Shown here piece by piece: positions 47,453 to 57,206 of a stretch of 64,000 nucleotides of DNA. The position numbers were made by a program, and so were the translations under genes. This DNA is from Psychrobacter piscatorii (GTDB lineage Bacteria; Pseudomonadota; Gammaproteobacteria; Pseudomonadales; Moraxellaceae): the NCBI RefSeq assembly GCF_904846415.1, contig NZ_CAJHAR010000013.1:28952-92951 (forward strand), read 5' to 3'. The first letter of the stretch is position 1. Every line of letters starts with the position of its first letter. Below the pieces are notes generated by a model. That model was given only the letters and a program-made list of their open reading frames with translations, was not told the DNA's origin and searched no databases.

Positions 47453-47470
47453 ACTTGGTTATAACCAAGT
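47453..47470. promoter_or_regulatory. Perfect 18-bp palindrome upstream of the POT transporter gene
   Basis: ACTTGGTTATAACCAAGT, with no mismatches and no spacer, 86 bases before the transporter start. The size and symmetry fit a dimeric repressor operator (for example of MarR or TetR type). No regulator gene lies next to it, so the protein that would bind is unknown. Confidence 0.5.
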
Positions 47471-47555
47471 GAAACAATGTTCCGCCTATATGACCGCTTA
47501 TCGGAATAATTAGGCATTTGGTCATTACCAAAATAATCTTTAAAGGAATAAAGTT

Positions 47556-49127
47556 GTGAGTACACAATCAAAATCAAAATCAGAATCTAGTGCGGCTGAG
47601 CTGCAAGCACTAGACAATGGCTTTATGGGACACCCTGCGCCATTACGCTCGTTGTTTTTTACTGAGATGTGGGAGCGTTTCTCTTACTATAGTATCCGTC
47701 CGCTACTCGTGTTATTTATGGTAGCAACAGTGAGTAGTGGTGGTTTTGGGTTCGATGAAGTCACGGCTTCTGCTATCTATGGTATTTTTGCTGGTTCATT
47801 ATATTTGGCAGCCGTACCGGGCGGCTGGCTAGCAGATAACTGGCTGGGTCAAGAGCGTGCACTGTGGTGGGGTAGTATTGTGATTGCCCTTGGTCACTTA
47901 TGTATTGCACTCTCCGCTGTGTTCGGGATGGCGTTATTTTTCGTTGGCTTGATCTGTATCGTCTTGGGGTCAGGGCTATTTAAGACCTGTATCTCAGTGA
48001 TGGTTGGCGCTTTGTATCCTAAAGGTGACTCTCGCCGTGATGGCGGTTTTACCTTATTTTATATGGGTATTAACATCGGCGCGTTATTGGCTGCACTTAT
48101 CGTTGGTGTATTTAAAGAAAAAGGCATGTGGCACGTCGGCTTTGGCGTCGGTGGTTTGGGGATGCTAGTGTCCTTGCTCATCTATCGTTTTGTCGCTCAA
48201 AAGAATTTAACGCGTTTTGCGCGAGCCAAAGGTATCGATGCCGAGTGGGAACACTCCAATGACCGCTACAAAAACATTGGCCGCTGGGTAGGTGGCTTTG
48301 TTGCGCTGTTAGTCGCCATTGTGCTGTTAGTTTCTACAGGTATGGTGTCGTTCAACCCTGAGCTGGTCGCAGAGTATATGACCTATATCATTGCTGCCGT
48401 CGTCATCCTCTACTTTGCCATTATGTTTATTTCGCCGCGATTGGATAAGACGGACAAACTGCGCTTGCTGATCTGCTTTATTTTAATCATTGGCTCGACG
48501 CTGTTTTGGTCAAGTTTTGAGCAGCAGCCAACCTCTTTTAACTTATTTGCTGATCGTTATACGGATCTAAATGTCATGGGGTTTGAAATACCAAGCATTT
48601 GGTTTCAATCGTTGAACCCACTATTTATTTTAATATTGGCGCCTATCGTCAGTATCATCTGGGTCAAGCTAGGTAACCGAGGTCTTGAGCCGAGCAGTAT
48701 GGCGAAATTTGCACTCGGGATGCTACTTGCAGCTGCCGGTTTTGCTTTGATGATTTTTGCATCAAAAAGTATCTTAGCGCCTGGTGCTGGCTTAGCGTCG
48801 CCTTTATGGTTGGTGGGAAGTCTGCTGTTATTGACCCTTGGTGAGCTTGCGCTTAGCCCGGTAGGTCTGTCATCAATGACCAAGCTTGCACCAAAAGGCA
48901 TGCAAGGCCAGATGATGGGGCTTTTCTTTGCTTCTATTGCGATGGGTAACTTGGTTGCGGCATTCTTTGGTGGTCATGTTTCAGCGGACAAAATCGAAGG
49001 TTTGCCGACTTTGTTTACCACTATGACGATCTTCTTGGTAGTCTCTGCCGTGATACTGTTGGTATTGGCTAAGCCTATCAATAATATGCTGCAAAAAAGC
49101 GAGCACGCTGACGAGGTAAGCCAATAA
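47556..49127 (+). CDS. Proton-dependent peptide transporter (POT/PTR family)
   Basis: 523-residue MFS-type transporter for di- and tripeptides. The POT signature FTEMWERFSYY lies in the first helix; about fourteen membrane segments follow, with FYMGINIGALLAALIVG in helix 5 and the LALSPVGLSSMTKLAPKGMQGQMMG region near the C-terminus. It starts with GTG, with AAAGGA 8 bases upstream. A perfect 18-bp palindrome precedes it and a moderate terminator follows. It could supply substrates to the aminopeptidase P encoded next. Confidence 0.92.
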   Translation: MSTQSKSKSESSAAELQALDNGFMGHPAPLRSLFFTEMWERFSYYSIRPLLVLFMVATVSSGGFGFDEVTASAIYGIFAGSLYLAAVPGGWLADNWLGQERALWWGSIVIALGHLCIALSAVFGMALFFVGLICIVLGSGLFKTCISVMVGALYPKGDSRRDGGFTLFYMGINIGALLAALIVGVFKEKGMWHVGFGVGGLGMLVSLLIYRFVAQKNLTRFARAKGIDAEWEHSNDRYKNIGRWVGGFVALLVAIVLLVSTGMVSFNPELVAEYMTYIIAAVVILYFAIMFISPRLDKTDKLRLLICFILIIGSTLFWSSFEQQPTSFNLFADRYTDLNVMGFEIPSIWFQSLNPLFILILAPIVSIIWVKLGNRGLEPSSMAKFALGMLLAAAGFALMIFASKSILAPGAGLASPLWLVGSLLLLTLGELALSPVGLSSMTKLAPKGMQGQMMGLFFASIAMGNLVAAFFGGHVSADKIEGLPTLFTTMTIFLVVSAVILLVLAKPINNMLQKSEHADEVSQ

Positions 49128-49190
49128 AGACAGATAATTGGTGTATGCAAATCCTCTATCATGCCCATAGAATCAGTCCATAACCCATGA

Positions 49191-49228
49191 TAAGACGTGT
49201 TACCATAACTGGCAGCACGTTTTATTAT
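49191..49228 (+). terminator. Terminator of the POT transporter gene
   Basis: TAAGACGTG (49191-49199) and CACGTTTTA (49216-49224), one wobble pair, followed by TTATTTT. Confidence 0.5.
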
Positions 49229-49399
49229 TTTAATCAGTGAGATATTTTTTAGGCTATTGAAAGCCTACATTCTGCCCAAACATCTAGTTATGTTCTGCTG
49301 CAATACTATTAAGCGGCACCTAATAAGACGACTATTCATAGTTGCTATTCACCTCTCAATTTCTAAATAATTTATCTAAAATAAATAAGGACACCTATC

Positions 49400-51217
49400 A
49401 TGAATAAAAAAATCATCCAAGAGCGTATCGATACGCTACGCAAAACGCTAGTGGCTCAAGACCTCACTGCGATCATCGTACCCTCAGCCGATCCACATCT
49501 GTCTGAGTATTTGCCAGAGTATTGGCAAACCCGTCAGTGGCTATCAGGGTTTACGGGTTCAGTAGGGACGCTTGTCGTGACTGCTGATTTTGCTGGTCTA
49601 TGGACGGATAGCCGTTATTGGGTACATGCGGCTGAGCAGCTAGAGGGTACGGGTATCACTTTGGAGAAGCTGGCACCTGGTCAACCAAATCATATCGACT
49701 GGCTGGCCGATCATTTGCAAGAAGGAGATAGCGTGGCAGTAGACGGCAATGTGCTCTCTATCGCTGAGCAAGATCGACTATTGAATGCATTTGATGCCAA
49801 TGACATTACCTTGATCACTGAACGTGATGTATTGACGAGCGTTTGGACAGATCGTCCAGCACTGCCTAATGCGAAGTTGTATGCACATGATGAGCAGTTT
49901 CTTGCGCAGTCTGCCACCTCAAAACTTTCTGATGTGCGTGCAGGTATGGCAGAAGCAGGTGCAACCCATCATTTACTCTCAAGTCTAGATGATATCGCTT
50001 GGTTGACGAACTTGCGCGGCGCTGATGTTGATTATAATCCGGTATTCTTAGCACATATGCTGATTGATACAGACAGCGCAACGCTATTTGTTGATACCGA
50101 TAAAGTGAGTGAAGATATTGCAAAAAGTCTAAAAGATAGCGGTATCACATTGGCTGATTACTCTGCTGTACAAGATGCATTGAGTTCGTTAACACCAGAA
50201 GATCTATTACTATTAGACCCAAGTAAAGTCGCAGTCGGCACCTTGTCCAAAATGGCAGATGATGTTGGCTTCATTGAGCAGATGGCACCGAGTACACTGC
50301 TCAAATCTGTCAAGTCTGACTCAGATATCGATCATGTGCGTGAGGCAATGCGTCAAGATGGCGCGGCTTTAGCTGAGTTCTTTTCTGAGTTTGAGCAGCG
50401 TCTAGCAGCAGGCGAGCGCCTAAGTGAGCTGGATGTAGATAGTATGCTGATAGAAGTGCGTAGCCGTCAGCCGCATTATGTATCGCCAAGCTTTCCAACT
50501 ATCGCTGGTTTCAATGAAAACGGGGCATTGCCGCATTACCGCGCAACCCCAGAGAAGTTTAGCTACTTAGATGTGGCTGAGGGTGAAGGTGGTTTACTAC
50601 TCATCGACTCAGGCGCTCAGTATCAAAACGGTACGACAGATATCACCCGCGTGGTCGGTATTGGACAAGTTAACGCTGAGCACAAACGCGACTTTACGAC
50701 CGTACTCAAAGCCCATATTGCGCTCGCTCGTGCTTACTTCCCTGATGGTATCGCCTCTCCACTCATTGATGCGATTTGCCGCGCACCACTGTGGCAGGCT
50801 CAGATGGACTATGGTCATGGTACTGGTCACGGTGTTGGTTATTTCTTAAACGTGCATGAAGGTCCACAAGTGATCGCTTATAGCGCCAGTACACCAAAAG
50901 AGCGTGCGATGAAAGTCGGTATGATTTCAAGTAATGAGCCAGGTCTGTACCGCGAAGGCAAATGGGGTATCCGTATTGAGAACTTGGTCGTGAATACACC
51001 AGTTGCCAATCCTACTGAGACAGAGTTTGGTCAATTCTTACACTTTGAAACCATCACTTATTGCCCAATCGACACGCGCCTGATCGAGCCATCATTATTG
51101 GATCAAGTCGAGATTGATTGGTTAAATAGCTACCACAGTCAAGTCTTCGCAGAGCTAAAAGATCGCGTAGAAGGTGCCGCCCTTGAGTGGTTGACTGAAC
51201 GTACCAAAGCCATCTAG
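49400..51217 (+). CDS. Xaa-Pro aminopeptidase, M24B family
   Basis: 605-residue metallopeptidase that releases an N-terminal residue preceding proline. The architecture is the large aminopeptidase P type: two creatinase-like N-terminal domains (about 1-310), then the pita-bread catalytic domain. Metal ligands are visible as Asp in LLIDSGAQYQNGTTDITR (two Asp), His in GHGTGHGVGYFLNVHEG, Glu in SNEPGLY and Glu in GIRIENLV. It lies downstream of the peptide transporter gene, which fits peptide use. AAGGA precedes the ATG, and a strong terminator follows. Confidence 0.93.
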   Translation: MNKKIIQERIDTLRKTLVAQDLTAIIVPSADPHLSEYLPEYWQTRQWLSGFTGSVGTLVVTADFAGLWTDSRYWVHAAEQLEGTGITLEKLAPGQPNHIDWLADHLQEGDSVAVDGNVLSIAEQDRLLNAFDANDITLITERDVLTSVWTDRPALPNAKLYAHDEQFLAQSATSKLSDVRAGMAEAGATHHLLSSLDDIAWLTNLRGADVDYNPVFLAHMLIDTDSATLFVDTDKVSEDIAKSLKDSGITLADYSAVQDALSSLTPEDLLLLDPSKVAVGTLSKMADDVGFIEQMAPSTLLKSVKSDSDIDHVREAMRQDGAALAEFFSEFEQRLAAGERLSELDVDSMLIEVRSRQPHYVSPSFPTIAGFNENGALPHYRATPEKFSYLDVAEGEGGLLLIDSGAQYQNGTTDITRVVGIGQVNAEHKRDFTTVLKAHIALARAYFPDGIASPLIDAICRAPLWQAQMDYGHGTGHGVGYFLNVHEGPQVIAYSASTPKERAMKVGMISSNEPGLYREGKWGIRIENLVVNTPVANPTETEFGQFLHFETITYCPIDTRLIEPSLLDQVEIDWLNSYHSQVFAELKDRVEGAALEWLTERTKAI

Positions 51218-51248
51218 TACCCAGCTCAAAACATTAACTAAAAATACT

Positions 51249-51283
51249 AAAAAGCCCCGCAAATAATTTACGGGGCTTTTTAA
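51249..51283 (+). terminator. Terminator of the aminopeptidase gene
   Basis: AAAAAGCCCCG and CGGGGCTTTTT around an 11-base AT-rich loop. Confidence 0.85.
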
Positions 51284-51326
51284 TGTTTGTGCTACAAGGC
51301 TTTTTAGAAAATAGAGGTTATTGCCG

Positions 51327-52121
51327 TTAGTGAATATTTTTCTTAGCAGCGTTTTCAGTAGTAGCTGACGTATTTTGCTCGCTGAAATGCTGAGTCATTT
51401 CAGCACGTAGCCAAGATTTCAGATTTTCAGACATGAGCATCATTTGCTCACTCAAGTAGTCGTCGATTTGGTTTTCAAGCTCACGAATTAACGTTTGATC
51501 CGCCGGATCCAGCTCACTGTCTTCTAACACCAAGTTGATGGCTGTACTGGTGTTATTATTAATGTCCTTGATATGATGATTGACCGGCCCATGAGTTTGA
51601 TCGCTCATGGTTTTGCCATCAGCGTTTTTATGATCTCTAGTCTTACTCTCACTATCGGCTACTTCAGAGTCAGTCTTTTTAATTTTTGAGTTGTCATCAG
51701 GATCGTTCTCTGTGACGCCTTTATCGGATATGGCTTTTTCATCGATTATGGCTTTTTCATCGATATTGCTTTGGTCGGCTGCTAGCTGCTCATTTTTTTC
51801 TTGTTCTTGTTGAGCCGTTTCTGCTTGTTCACGTCGCGTAGCTTCTGCTTTGCGCGCAGTCTCTTCGGCCTCTTTTTTCTGTTCTTGTTCTTGCTTGTCT
51901 ATGATTGCCTTAGCGATGGCTTGCTCGGCATTATAGTTGTCGTACAGCTCGTCCACATGGGTATCTAAGTCATGTGTATGAAAAGTAAAGCTTTCAAATA
52001 CGGTATCTGCTTGCAGTAGGGTGGTGATGTCTTTTAGCTCTTGGGTAATTGCAGCGCGTACTGGATCCGGTGCACACGTCCAGCGCTGATAAAACTGATG
52101 GGAAAATGAGTAGCTTGACAT
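51327..52121 (-). CDS. Unrecognised coiled-coil protein
   Basis: 264-residue cytoplasmic protein that I do not recognise. The N-terminal part (residues 1-75) contains a compact segment with QFYQRWTCAPDPVRAAITQEL. A long charged coiled coil (QEQEQKKEAEETARKAEATRR, about 75-115) follows, then an acidic disordered section with a duplicated IDEKAI (from an 18-base tandem repeat), and a C-terminal helix (about 205-250). I use the ATG at 52121, with GGAAG 6 bases upstream; an ATG at 52133 is also possible. It lies downstream of fabF on the same strand with a hairpin terminator and an 8-bp tandem repeat in between. Confidence 0.65.
   Translation of the reverse strand: MSSYSFSHQFYQRWTCAPDPVRAAITQELKDITTLLQADTVFESFTFHTHDLDTHVDELYDNYNAEQAIAKAIIDKQEQEQKKEAEETARKAEATRREQAETAQQEQEKNEQLAADQSNIDEKAIIDEKAISDKGVTENDPDDNSKIKKTDSEVADSESKTRDHKNADGKTMSDQTHGPVNHHIKDINNNTSTAINLVLEDSELDPADQTLIRELENQIDDYLSEQMMLMSENLKSWLRAEMTQHFSEQNTSATTENAAKKNIH
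51729..51764. repeat. Perfect 18-base tandem duplication in the coiled-coil gene
   Basis: TATGGCTTTTTCATCGAT twice in a row; it encodes two copies of IDEKAI. The frame is kept. Confidence 0.85.
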
Positions 52122-52150
52122 GGTATCTTCCATAAATGTTCCAAAAATTA

Positions 52151-52180
52151 CCCCTTATCATACGCAAGTACGATAAGGGG
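52151..52180 (-). terminator. Terminator-like hairpin just upstream of the coiled-coil gene
   Basis: CCCCTTATC and GATAAGGGG arms, extended inward by TAC/GTA around GCAA. On the minus strand it is followed by TAATTTTTGG, then the ribosome site and ATG of the coiled-coil gene about 30 bases on. It ends fabF transcripts or acts as an attenuator for the next gene. Confidence 0.6.
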
Positions 52181-52242
52181 CTGCAAGTGGACAAACGTAG
52201 CCAAACTGACACCAACGTTACAATGTTCAGATGTATCAAAGT

Positions 52243-52290
52243 GACAATTCGACAATTCGACAATTTGACAATTTGACAATTCGACAACGC
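52243..52290. repeat. 8-bp tandem repeat (GACAATTY)
   Basis: Five consecutive copies of GACAATTC or GACAATTT (52243-52282) and a diverged sixth (GACAACGC). It lies in the fabF-coiled-coil gene spacer, about 120-170 bases before the downstream start codon. Confidence 0.9.
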
Positions 52291-52337
52291 GGTAATGCAA
52301 AAACGCGGTATCGCATCGCACGATATGCTTTTGGCTA

Positions 52338-53729
52338 TTAGTGGTTGATAGGCCAGCGTGCAAATATCAAGGATCCATTAGTACCGCCAAAGCCGAAGCT
52401 GTTGGATACAGCATATTGCAAGTTATCGACTTTACGTGATTGGTTGGCCACGTAATCGAGATTGCAGTTGTCTTCTACATCTTCTAGGTTAATCGTGGGT
52501 GGTACGTGCTGATGCTGTAGGGCAAGCACGGTAAATATGGCTTCCACACCGCCAGCTGCACCAAGCAGGTGCCCTGTCATAGATTTGGTTGAGCTCACCA
52601 AAATACTGTCTTTCACTGGTGAAAACACGGTTTCGATAGCAATTGATTCAGCGACATCACCTGCAGGTGTACTGGTGCCGTGCGCATTGACATAACCGAC
52701 GCTTGCGGGTTCAATCCCAGCATCATTGAGTGCATTGCGCATGGCTTTTGCAGCGCCGCTACCATCTTCTGGTGGTGCGGTAATATGACTGGCGTCATCG
52801 CTCATGCCAAACCCGACCAGCTCTGCCAATATCGTTGCACCGCGCGCTTTGGCGTGAGCAAGGCTTTCTAAGACGACCATACCAGCACCGTCACCAAGTA
52901 CAAAACCGTCACGGCCTTTATCAAACGGACGTGATGCTTTGGTTGGCTCGTCGTTACGCGTAGAGAGTGCGTGCATCGCGCTAAAGCCCGCTATACCAAG
53001 TGGGCTTGAGCCTTTTTCACTACCGCCAGCCAACATGATATCGGCATCACCGTAGGCGATCAAACGCGCTGCAAGACCGATAGCGTGAGTCGCGGTAGTA
53101 CAGGCCGTTGATGTCGCAAGATTTGGCCCTTTTAAGTTGTGCTTAATCGCGACCAATCCTGCTGCCATATTGACAATAGAGCCTGGGATGATAAAGGGTG
53201 AGACTTTAGCGGCACCTTTTTCGTGTAGGGTATCGCGACTGTTTTCGATGGTTTGGATACCACCAATACCTGAACCCAATATGATACCAAAGCGATCTTG
53301 ATCAACCCCTTGTACTGGCGCATCAGCAGCACTGACTTCATCGATAAGACCAGCGTGCTGTAGTGCCATAGAAGATGCCGCAATCCCGTAGTGTATAAAC
53401 TCATCATAGCGGCGCGCATCTTTGGCGCTCATGTACTGCTTGGCCTCAAAGTCTTTGATCACACCTGCGATTTGCGCGCGGTAGCCAGTCGCATCAAAAT
53501 GCGTAATCGGTGAGATACCACTGTCACCATTGAGTAGCTTGCTCCATGAGCTATCAACATCCAGACCAAGCGGGGTAATGGCACCCATACCTGTCACGAC
53601 CACACGCGTATCATCAGAGCGCTCGTAATGAGGGGGTTTTTGACGCGATTTGTATACAGGAGCTGCGGTCATATTATTTGTGTCATCATTGGTGGCTTGG
53701 TCGATAGGTGAAGTGCTGTGTTGGCTCAT
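52338..53729 (-). CDS. fabF: Beta-ketoacyl-ACP synthase II
   Basis: 463-residue condensing enzyme of fatty acid elongation. The Cys-His-His triad is Cys210 (ATSTACTTATHAIG), His in NAHGTSTPAGD and His in KSMTGHLLGAAGG. VVVTGMGAITPLG marks the domain start at about residue 43. The first 40 residues form a polar extension (S, T, D, N, Q-rich) not needed for the fold. E. coli FabF is 413 residues, so the extra length is mostly this extension. Single-gene context, away from the fab operon, leaves open whether it is the main FabF or a paralogue. AGGA precedes the ATG by 8 bases. Confidence 0.9.
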   Translation of the reverse strand: MSQHSTSPIDQATNDDTNNMTAAPVYKSRQKPPHYERSDDTRVVVTGMGAITPLGLDVDSSWSKLLNGDSGISPITHFDATGYRAQIAGVIKDFEAKQYMSAKDARRYDEFIHYGIAASSMALQHAGLIDEVSAADAPVQGVDQDRFGIILGSGIGGIQTIENSRDTLHEKGAAKVSPFIIPGSIVNMAAGLVAIKHNLKGPNLATSTACTTATHAIGLAARLIAYGDADIMLAGGSEKGSSPLGIAGFSAMHALSTRNDEPTKASRPFDKGRDGFVLGDGAGMVVLESLAHAKARGATILAELVGFGMSDDASHITAPPEDGSGAAKAMRNALNDAGIEPASVGYVNAHGTSTPAGDVAESIAIETVFSPVKDSILVSSTKSMTGHLLGAAGGVEAIFTVLALQHQHVPPTINLEDVEDNCNLDYVANQSRKVDNLQYAVSNSFGFGGTNGSLIFARWPINH

Positions 53730-53825
53730 GCGATATGTCCTATACTTACGGGTCCTAAGAGGATGGCGTTTTTAAAGTTATTATAAAACACATAGGTGCA
53801 CGTATGTAAACTAAAATCTAACTGG

Positions 53826-55202
53826 TCAGGCAAAACAAACTTGTCCCAATACCACGCCTTTATTGGCGCCGGTTACAGCAGGTAAATTACCCGTTTCACC
53901 CATTAGTGTTTGTCTGGCTAACCAAGCAAAAGCGACTGCCTCTACCCATGTTGGTGCCAGCCCTAAATGATCCGTGGTCATTACTGTAGAGTGGGGTAAG
54001 TGAGCTCGTAGACGCGTCATCAAATAGTCATTCAATGCGCCGCCGCCGCAAACATATACTGAGCTGTTTTTTGAATGATTGATAAACATATTGATTTGCG
54101 TACTGGCACTGATAGCCGTTAGCTCAGTCAAGGTTGCTTGCACATCGGCTGCTGAATAACTGATGTTGGCATTGGCTTGCTCAAAAGCTTGTAGCTCATT
54201 TTGCAGCCAAGCCAAGTTGAAATCTTCGCGGCCCGTACTTTTGGGATGAGATTGAGCAAAAAATGGATGTGCCAAAAGCTGCTGTAATAGCGGTTCAATG
54301 ATGACTCCAGACTGTGCCCAAGCACCGCTCGCATCATAGCTATTATCAGTATGCAATGCTGTCCACGCATCCAATAGTAAGTTTGCAGGTCCCGTATCGT
54401 AGCCAACAACTTTATTTTTTCCATCAGCAGGCAAGACGGTTATATTGGCAATACCGCCCAAATTTAATATCACGCGTGTGTTATCAGATGTGCCAAACAG
54501 TGCTTGGTGGAAGGCAGGAACCAATGGCGCACCTTGACCACCAACGGCCATATCACGGCGACGAAAGTCACTGACGACGCTAATGCCTGTACGCTCAGCG
54601 ATGATATTGGCATCGACCAATTGCAAGCTAAAACTCATCTGCGGACGATGGCGTACCGTTTGCCCATGACAGCCAGTCGCCAGTACTGATTCAGCATCGA
54701 TATTTGCTTGCTGTAATAAGGTATTGACTACCTCGCTGGCAAATTCCGCATATTCGCGACTTGCCCAACCAAACCAGTCCAATTCGCTGTTTGGCTCATT
54801 GGCCTCTAGTACGAGTTGATTCACACCATTGGGCTGACATAATGCCAATAGGACCTCACGCAATCGTGGCGGAAAATCTTGACTATATGTCGCCAGCAGC
54901 TGCATCGGCGGTTGGGTGTTTTCTTTATTACTGGTATTTTCGGTATCGCCCATGTCATGATTAAACTGACAAATAACCGCATCCATACCATCCAAGCTGG
55001 TGCCCGACATCATGCCGATATATAAGCCATCATCAAATCTTTCAAACACCGTTTGCTCAAGCGCATCGGTCAACGTGGCATAGTTTGAATTATCAGAAGT
55101 CAAATCATCAATATCGTCGGAGCTATGATCCAAACTATTATTCATAAGTAAGTCTGCGAGGGCATTATGGTCAGTATCAGCAATCGATGCGGGGTTGGTC
55201 AT
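53826..55202 (-). CDS. anmK: Anhydro-N-acetylmuramic acid kinase AnmK
   Basis: Phosphorylates and hydrolyses 1,6-anhydro-MurNAc in cell-wall recycling. The family start YIGMMSGTSLDGMDAV begins only at residue 61 because the protein has a 59-residue acidic N-terminal extension rich in D, S, N and T. Other AnmK features are GCHGQTVRHRP, DFRRRDMAVGGQGAPLVPAFH, LNLGGIANIT and TGREDFN. 458 residues against about 370 in E. coli. The ATG at 55202 has AAGG 9 bases upstream, so the extension is probably real. tyrS is divergent, a common neighbour. Confidence 0.92.
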   Translation of the reverse strand: MTNPASIADTDHNALADLLMNNSLDHSSDDIDDLTSDNSNYATLTDALEQTVFERFDDGLYIGMMSGTSLDGMDAVICQFNHDMGDTENTSNKENTQPPMQLLATYSQDFPPRLREVLLALCQPNGVNQLVLEANEPNSELDWFGWASREYAEFASEVVNTLLQQANIDAESVLATGCHGQTVRHRPQMSFSLQLVDANIIAERTGISVVSDFRRRDMAVGGQGAPLVPAFHQALFGTSDNTRVILNLGGIANITVLPADGKNKVVGYDTGPANLLLDAWTALHTDNSYDASGAWAQSGVIIEPLLQQLLAHPFFAQSHPKSTGREDFNLAWLQNELQAFEQANANISYSAADVQATLTELTAISASTQINMFINHSKNSSVYVCGGGALNDYLMTRLRAHLPHSTVMTTDHLGLAPTWVEAVAFAWLARQTLMGETGNLPAVTGANKGVVLGQVCFA

Positions 55203-55345
55203 GGCAATTTACCTTAAAAAACGCTAGTATATCCGTCAAATTCTAGCATTTTTTCTGACCCTTTGAGCTTCTAAACGTCATAAGGTGTTGAGCCAGTAAC
55301 CGTCATTTGTAAAAATCCTAATTAAAGCGATATATAGAGAGAACC

Positions 55346-56560
55346 ATGACCAATCAAACTTACACCCTAGAAGAACAGTTGGCCCTTATTCAGCGCGGTA
55401 CGCAAGAGATATTATCTGAAGACGACTTAGTCGCTAAGCTAAAGCTCAACCGTCCGCTACGTATTAAAGCAGGCTTTGATCCTACCGCGCCTGATCTGCA
55501 TTTAGGTCACACGGTTTTGATCAACAAGCTCAAGCATTTTCAAGATTTGGGTCATGAGATTTATTTCTTGATTGGTGACTATACTGCCAAAATTGGCGAC
55601 CCTTCTGGTAAGAACAGCACGCGCCCACCATTGACTGATGAGCAAATCAAAGCCAATGCTACGACCTATGCTGAGCAAGTATTTAAAATCTTGGACAAAG
55701 AAAAGACCCGAGTAGTCTTTAACTCTGAGTGGTTCAATGATATGAGCGCCGCTGATATGATTCAGCTTGCGAGCCAGCAGACCGTCTCGCGTATGCTTGA
55801 GCGTGATGACTTCTCGAAACGTTACGCATCGCAAACACCTATCTCAATTCATGAGTTTCTCTACCCATTGGTACAAGGCTACGATTCTATCGCGCTAAAA
55901 GCGGATGTTGAGCTTGGCGGTACGGATCAAACCTTTAACTTGTTGATGGGTCGCACGTTGCAAGGACGCTATGACCAAGAGCAACAAGTTTGTATTACGG
56001 TGCCGATCTTAGAAGGGCTAGACGGTGTCAATAAAATGTCTAAATCTCTAGGCAACTATGTCGCCATCTATGATGCGCCAGGCACCATGTACCAAAAAAT
56101 CCTATCGATGCCGGATACCTTGATCCAACGCTATTTTGAGTTCTTAAGCTTTAAGCCCATGGAAGAAGTCGAAGGCTTGATGCGCGAGATGGAAGACGGG
56201 CGCAATCCACAAGAAATCAAACGTATCCTCGCCGAAGAGTTAATCGAGCGCTTCCACGATGCGGATGCGGCGGCAAATGCACATAAATCAGCGGGCAACG
56301 TTTTAGCAGATGGCGAGTTGCCAGTGGATTTGCCAGAAGTGACATTAACGCTTGAAGAAGGTCAAGAGGCCTTGTTTATCACACAGATATTAAACCAAGC
56401 AGGTTTGACTAAAAATAGTGCAGCGGCAAAAGACATGATCAAGCGCAATGCAGTCAAAGTCGATGGCGAAGAGGTCAATGCTGGCTTTAGCTTAAGCTCA
56501 GGTCAAACGGTTGTGATTCAAGCAGGCAAGAAAGCCTATGCAAAAGTGACGGTTGCTTAA
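55346..56560 (+). CDS. tyrS: Tyrosyl-tRNA synthetase
   Basis: 404-residue class I synthetase. The HIGH motif is HLGH (52-55) and KMSKS is at 230-234. The C-terminal S4 RNA-binding domain (about 340-400, with [23 protein letters not shown] [20 protein letters not shown]) is intact. It is the bacterial TyrS form of about 400 residues. It stands divergent from anmK, and a GNAT gene follows after 38 bases. Confidence 0.95.
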   Translation: MTNQTYTLEEQLALIQRGTQEILSEDDLVAKLKLNRPLRIKAGFDPTAPDLHLGHTVLINKLKHFQDLGHEIYFLIGDYTAKIGDPSGKNSTRPPLTDEQIKANATTYAEQVFKILDKEKTRVVFNSEWFNDMSAADMIQLASQQTVSRMLERDDFSKRYASQTPISIHEFLYPLVQGYDSIALKADVELGGTDQTFNLLMGRTLQGRYDQEQQVCITVPILEGLDGVNKMSKSLGNYVAIYDAPGTMYQKILSMPDTLIQRYFEFLSFKPMEEVEGLMREMEDGRNPQEIKRILAEELIERFHDADAAANAHKSAGNVLADGELPVDLPEVTLTLEEGQEALFITQILNQAGLTKNSAAAKDMIKRNAVKVDGEEVNAGFSLSSGQTVVIQAGKKAYAKVTVA

Positions 56561-56598
56561 GCGCTTGCTCACATCAATAATGGCTTGAGGAGAGATAA

Positions 56599-57177
56599 AT
56601 GCTAGAACAGGTTACCTTATCGAGTAATGGCATTATCCTTGAGCCATTAACGCTCGCTCATGCCACTGACTTGATTAAAGCTTGCCAAGATGGTGAATTG
56701 TGGAAAATAAACGTGACGTCTGTACCTGAGCCAGACAAAGTCATTGACTATATTAATATTGCAGATTCAATGCCTGACAGACAAGCTTTTGCCGTCATTG
56801 ATGAGCGTACTGGTAAAGCGATTGGGTCAACGAGCTTTCATGATATTTTACCTGCCAGTAAACGCTTAGAGATTGGCTATACATGGTATGCTAAATCTTA
56901 CTGGCGCACGCATGTCAATACCACCTGTAAGCTTATGCTGCTTACCTATGTATTTGAAACTTTAGAATATCAAACCGTAGGCTGGCGTACAGATATTGAT
57001 AATCATCGCTCGCAACAAGCCATTGAGCGCTTAGGTGCCAAAAAGGACGGCGTGATTCGCGGCAATCGAGTTCGCCGTGATGGCGTTGTTTCTAGCACTG
57101 TGATGTACAGTTTATTAAAATCTGAATGGCCACAAGTAAAAATTGAACTGATAAATAAATTGAATCAAAGTCCCTAA
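56599..57177 (+). CDS. GNAT N-acetyltransferase (RimJ/RimL type)
   Basis: 192-residue acetyltransferase. The RimL-like layout is clear: LEPLTLAHATDLIKAC at the start, GSTSFHDILPASKRLEIGYTWYAKSYW in the middle, and the acetyl-CoA loop and end strand near RTDIDNHRSQQAIERLGAKKDGVIRGNR. Substrate unknown; the class often modifies protein N-termini or small amines. GAGGAG lies 7 bases before the ATG. It may be cotranscribed with tyrS and the two small genes that follow (gaps of 38, 29 and 23 bases). Confidence 0.85.
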   Translation: MLEQVTLSSNGIILEPLTLAHATDLIKACQDGELWKINVTSVPEPDKVIDYINIADSMPDRQAFAVIDERTGKAIGSTSFHDILPASKRLEIGYTWYAKSYWRTHVNTTCKLMLLTYVFETLEYQTVGWRTDIDNHRSQQAIERLGAKKDGVIRGNRVRRDGVVSSTVMYSLLKSEWPQVKIELINKLNQSP

Positions 57178-57206
57178 TCTGCGTAATCAAACTAAGTAAG
57201 AGATTT

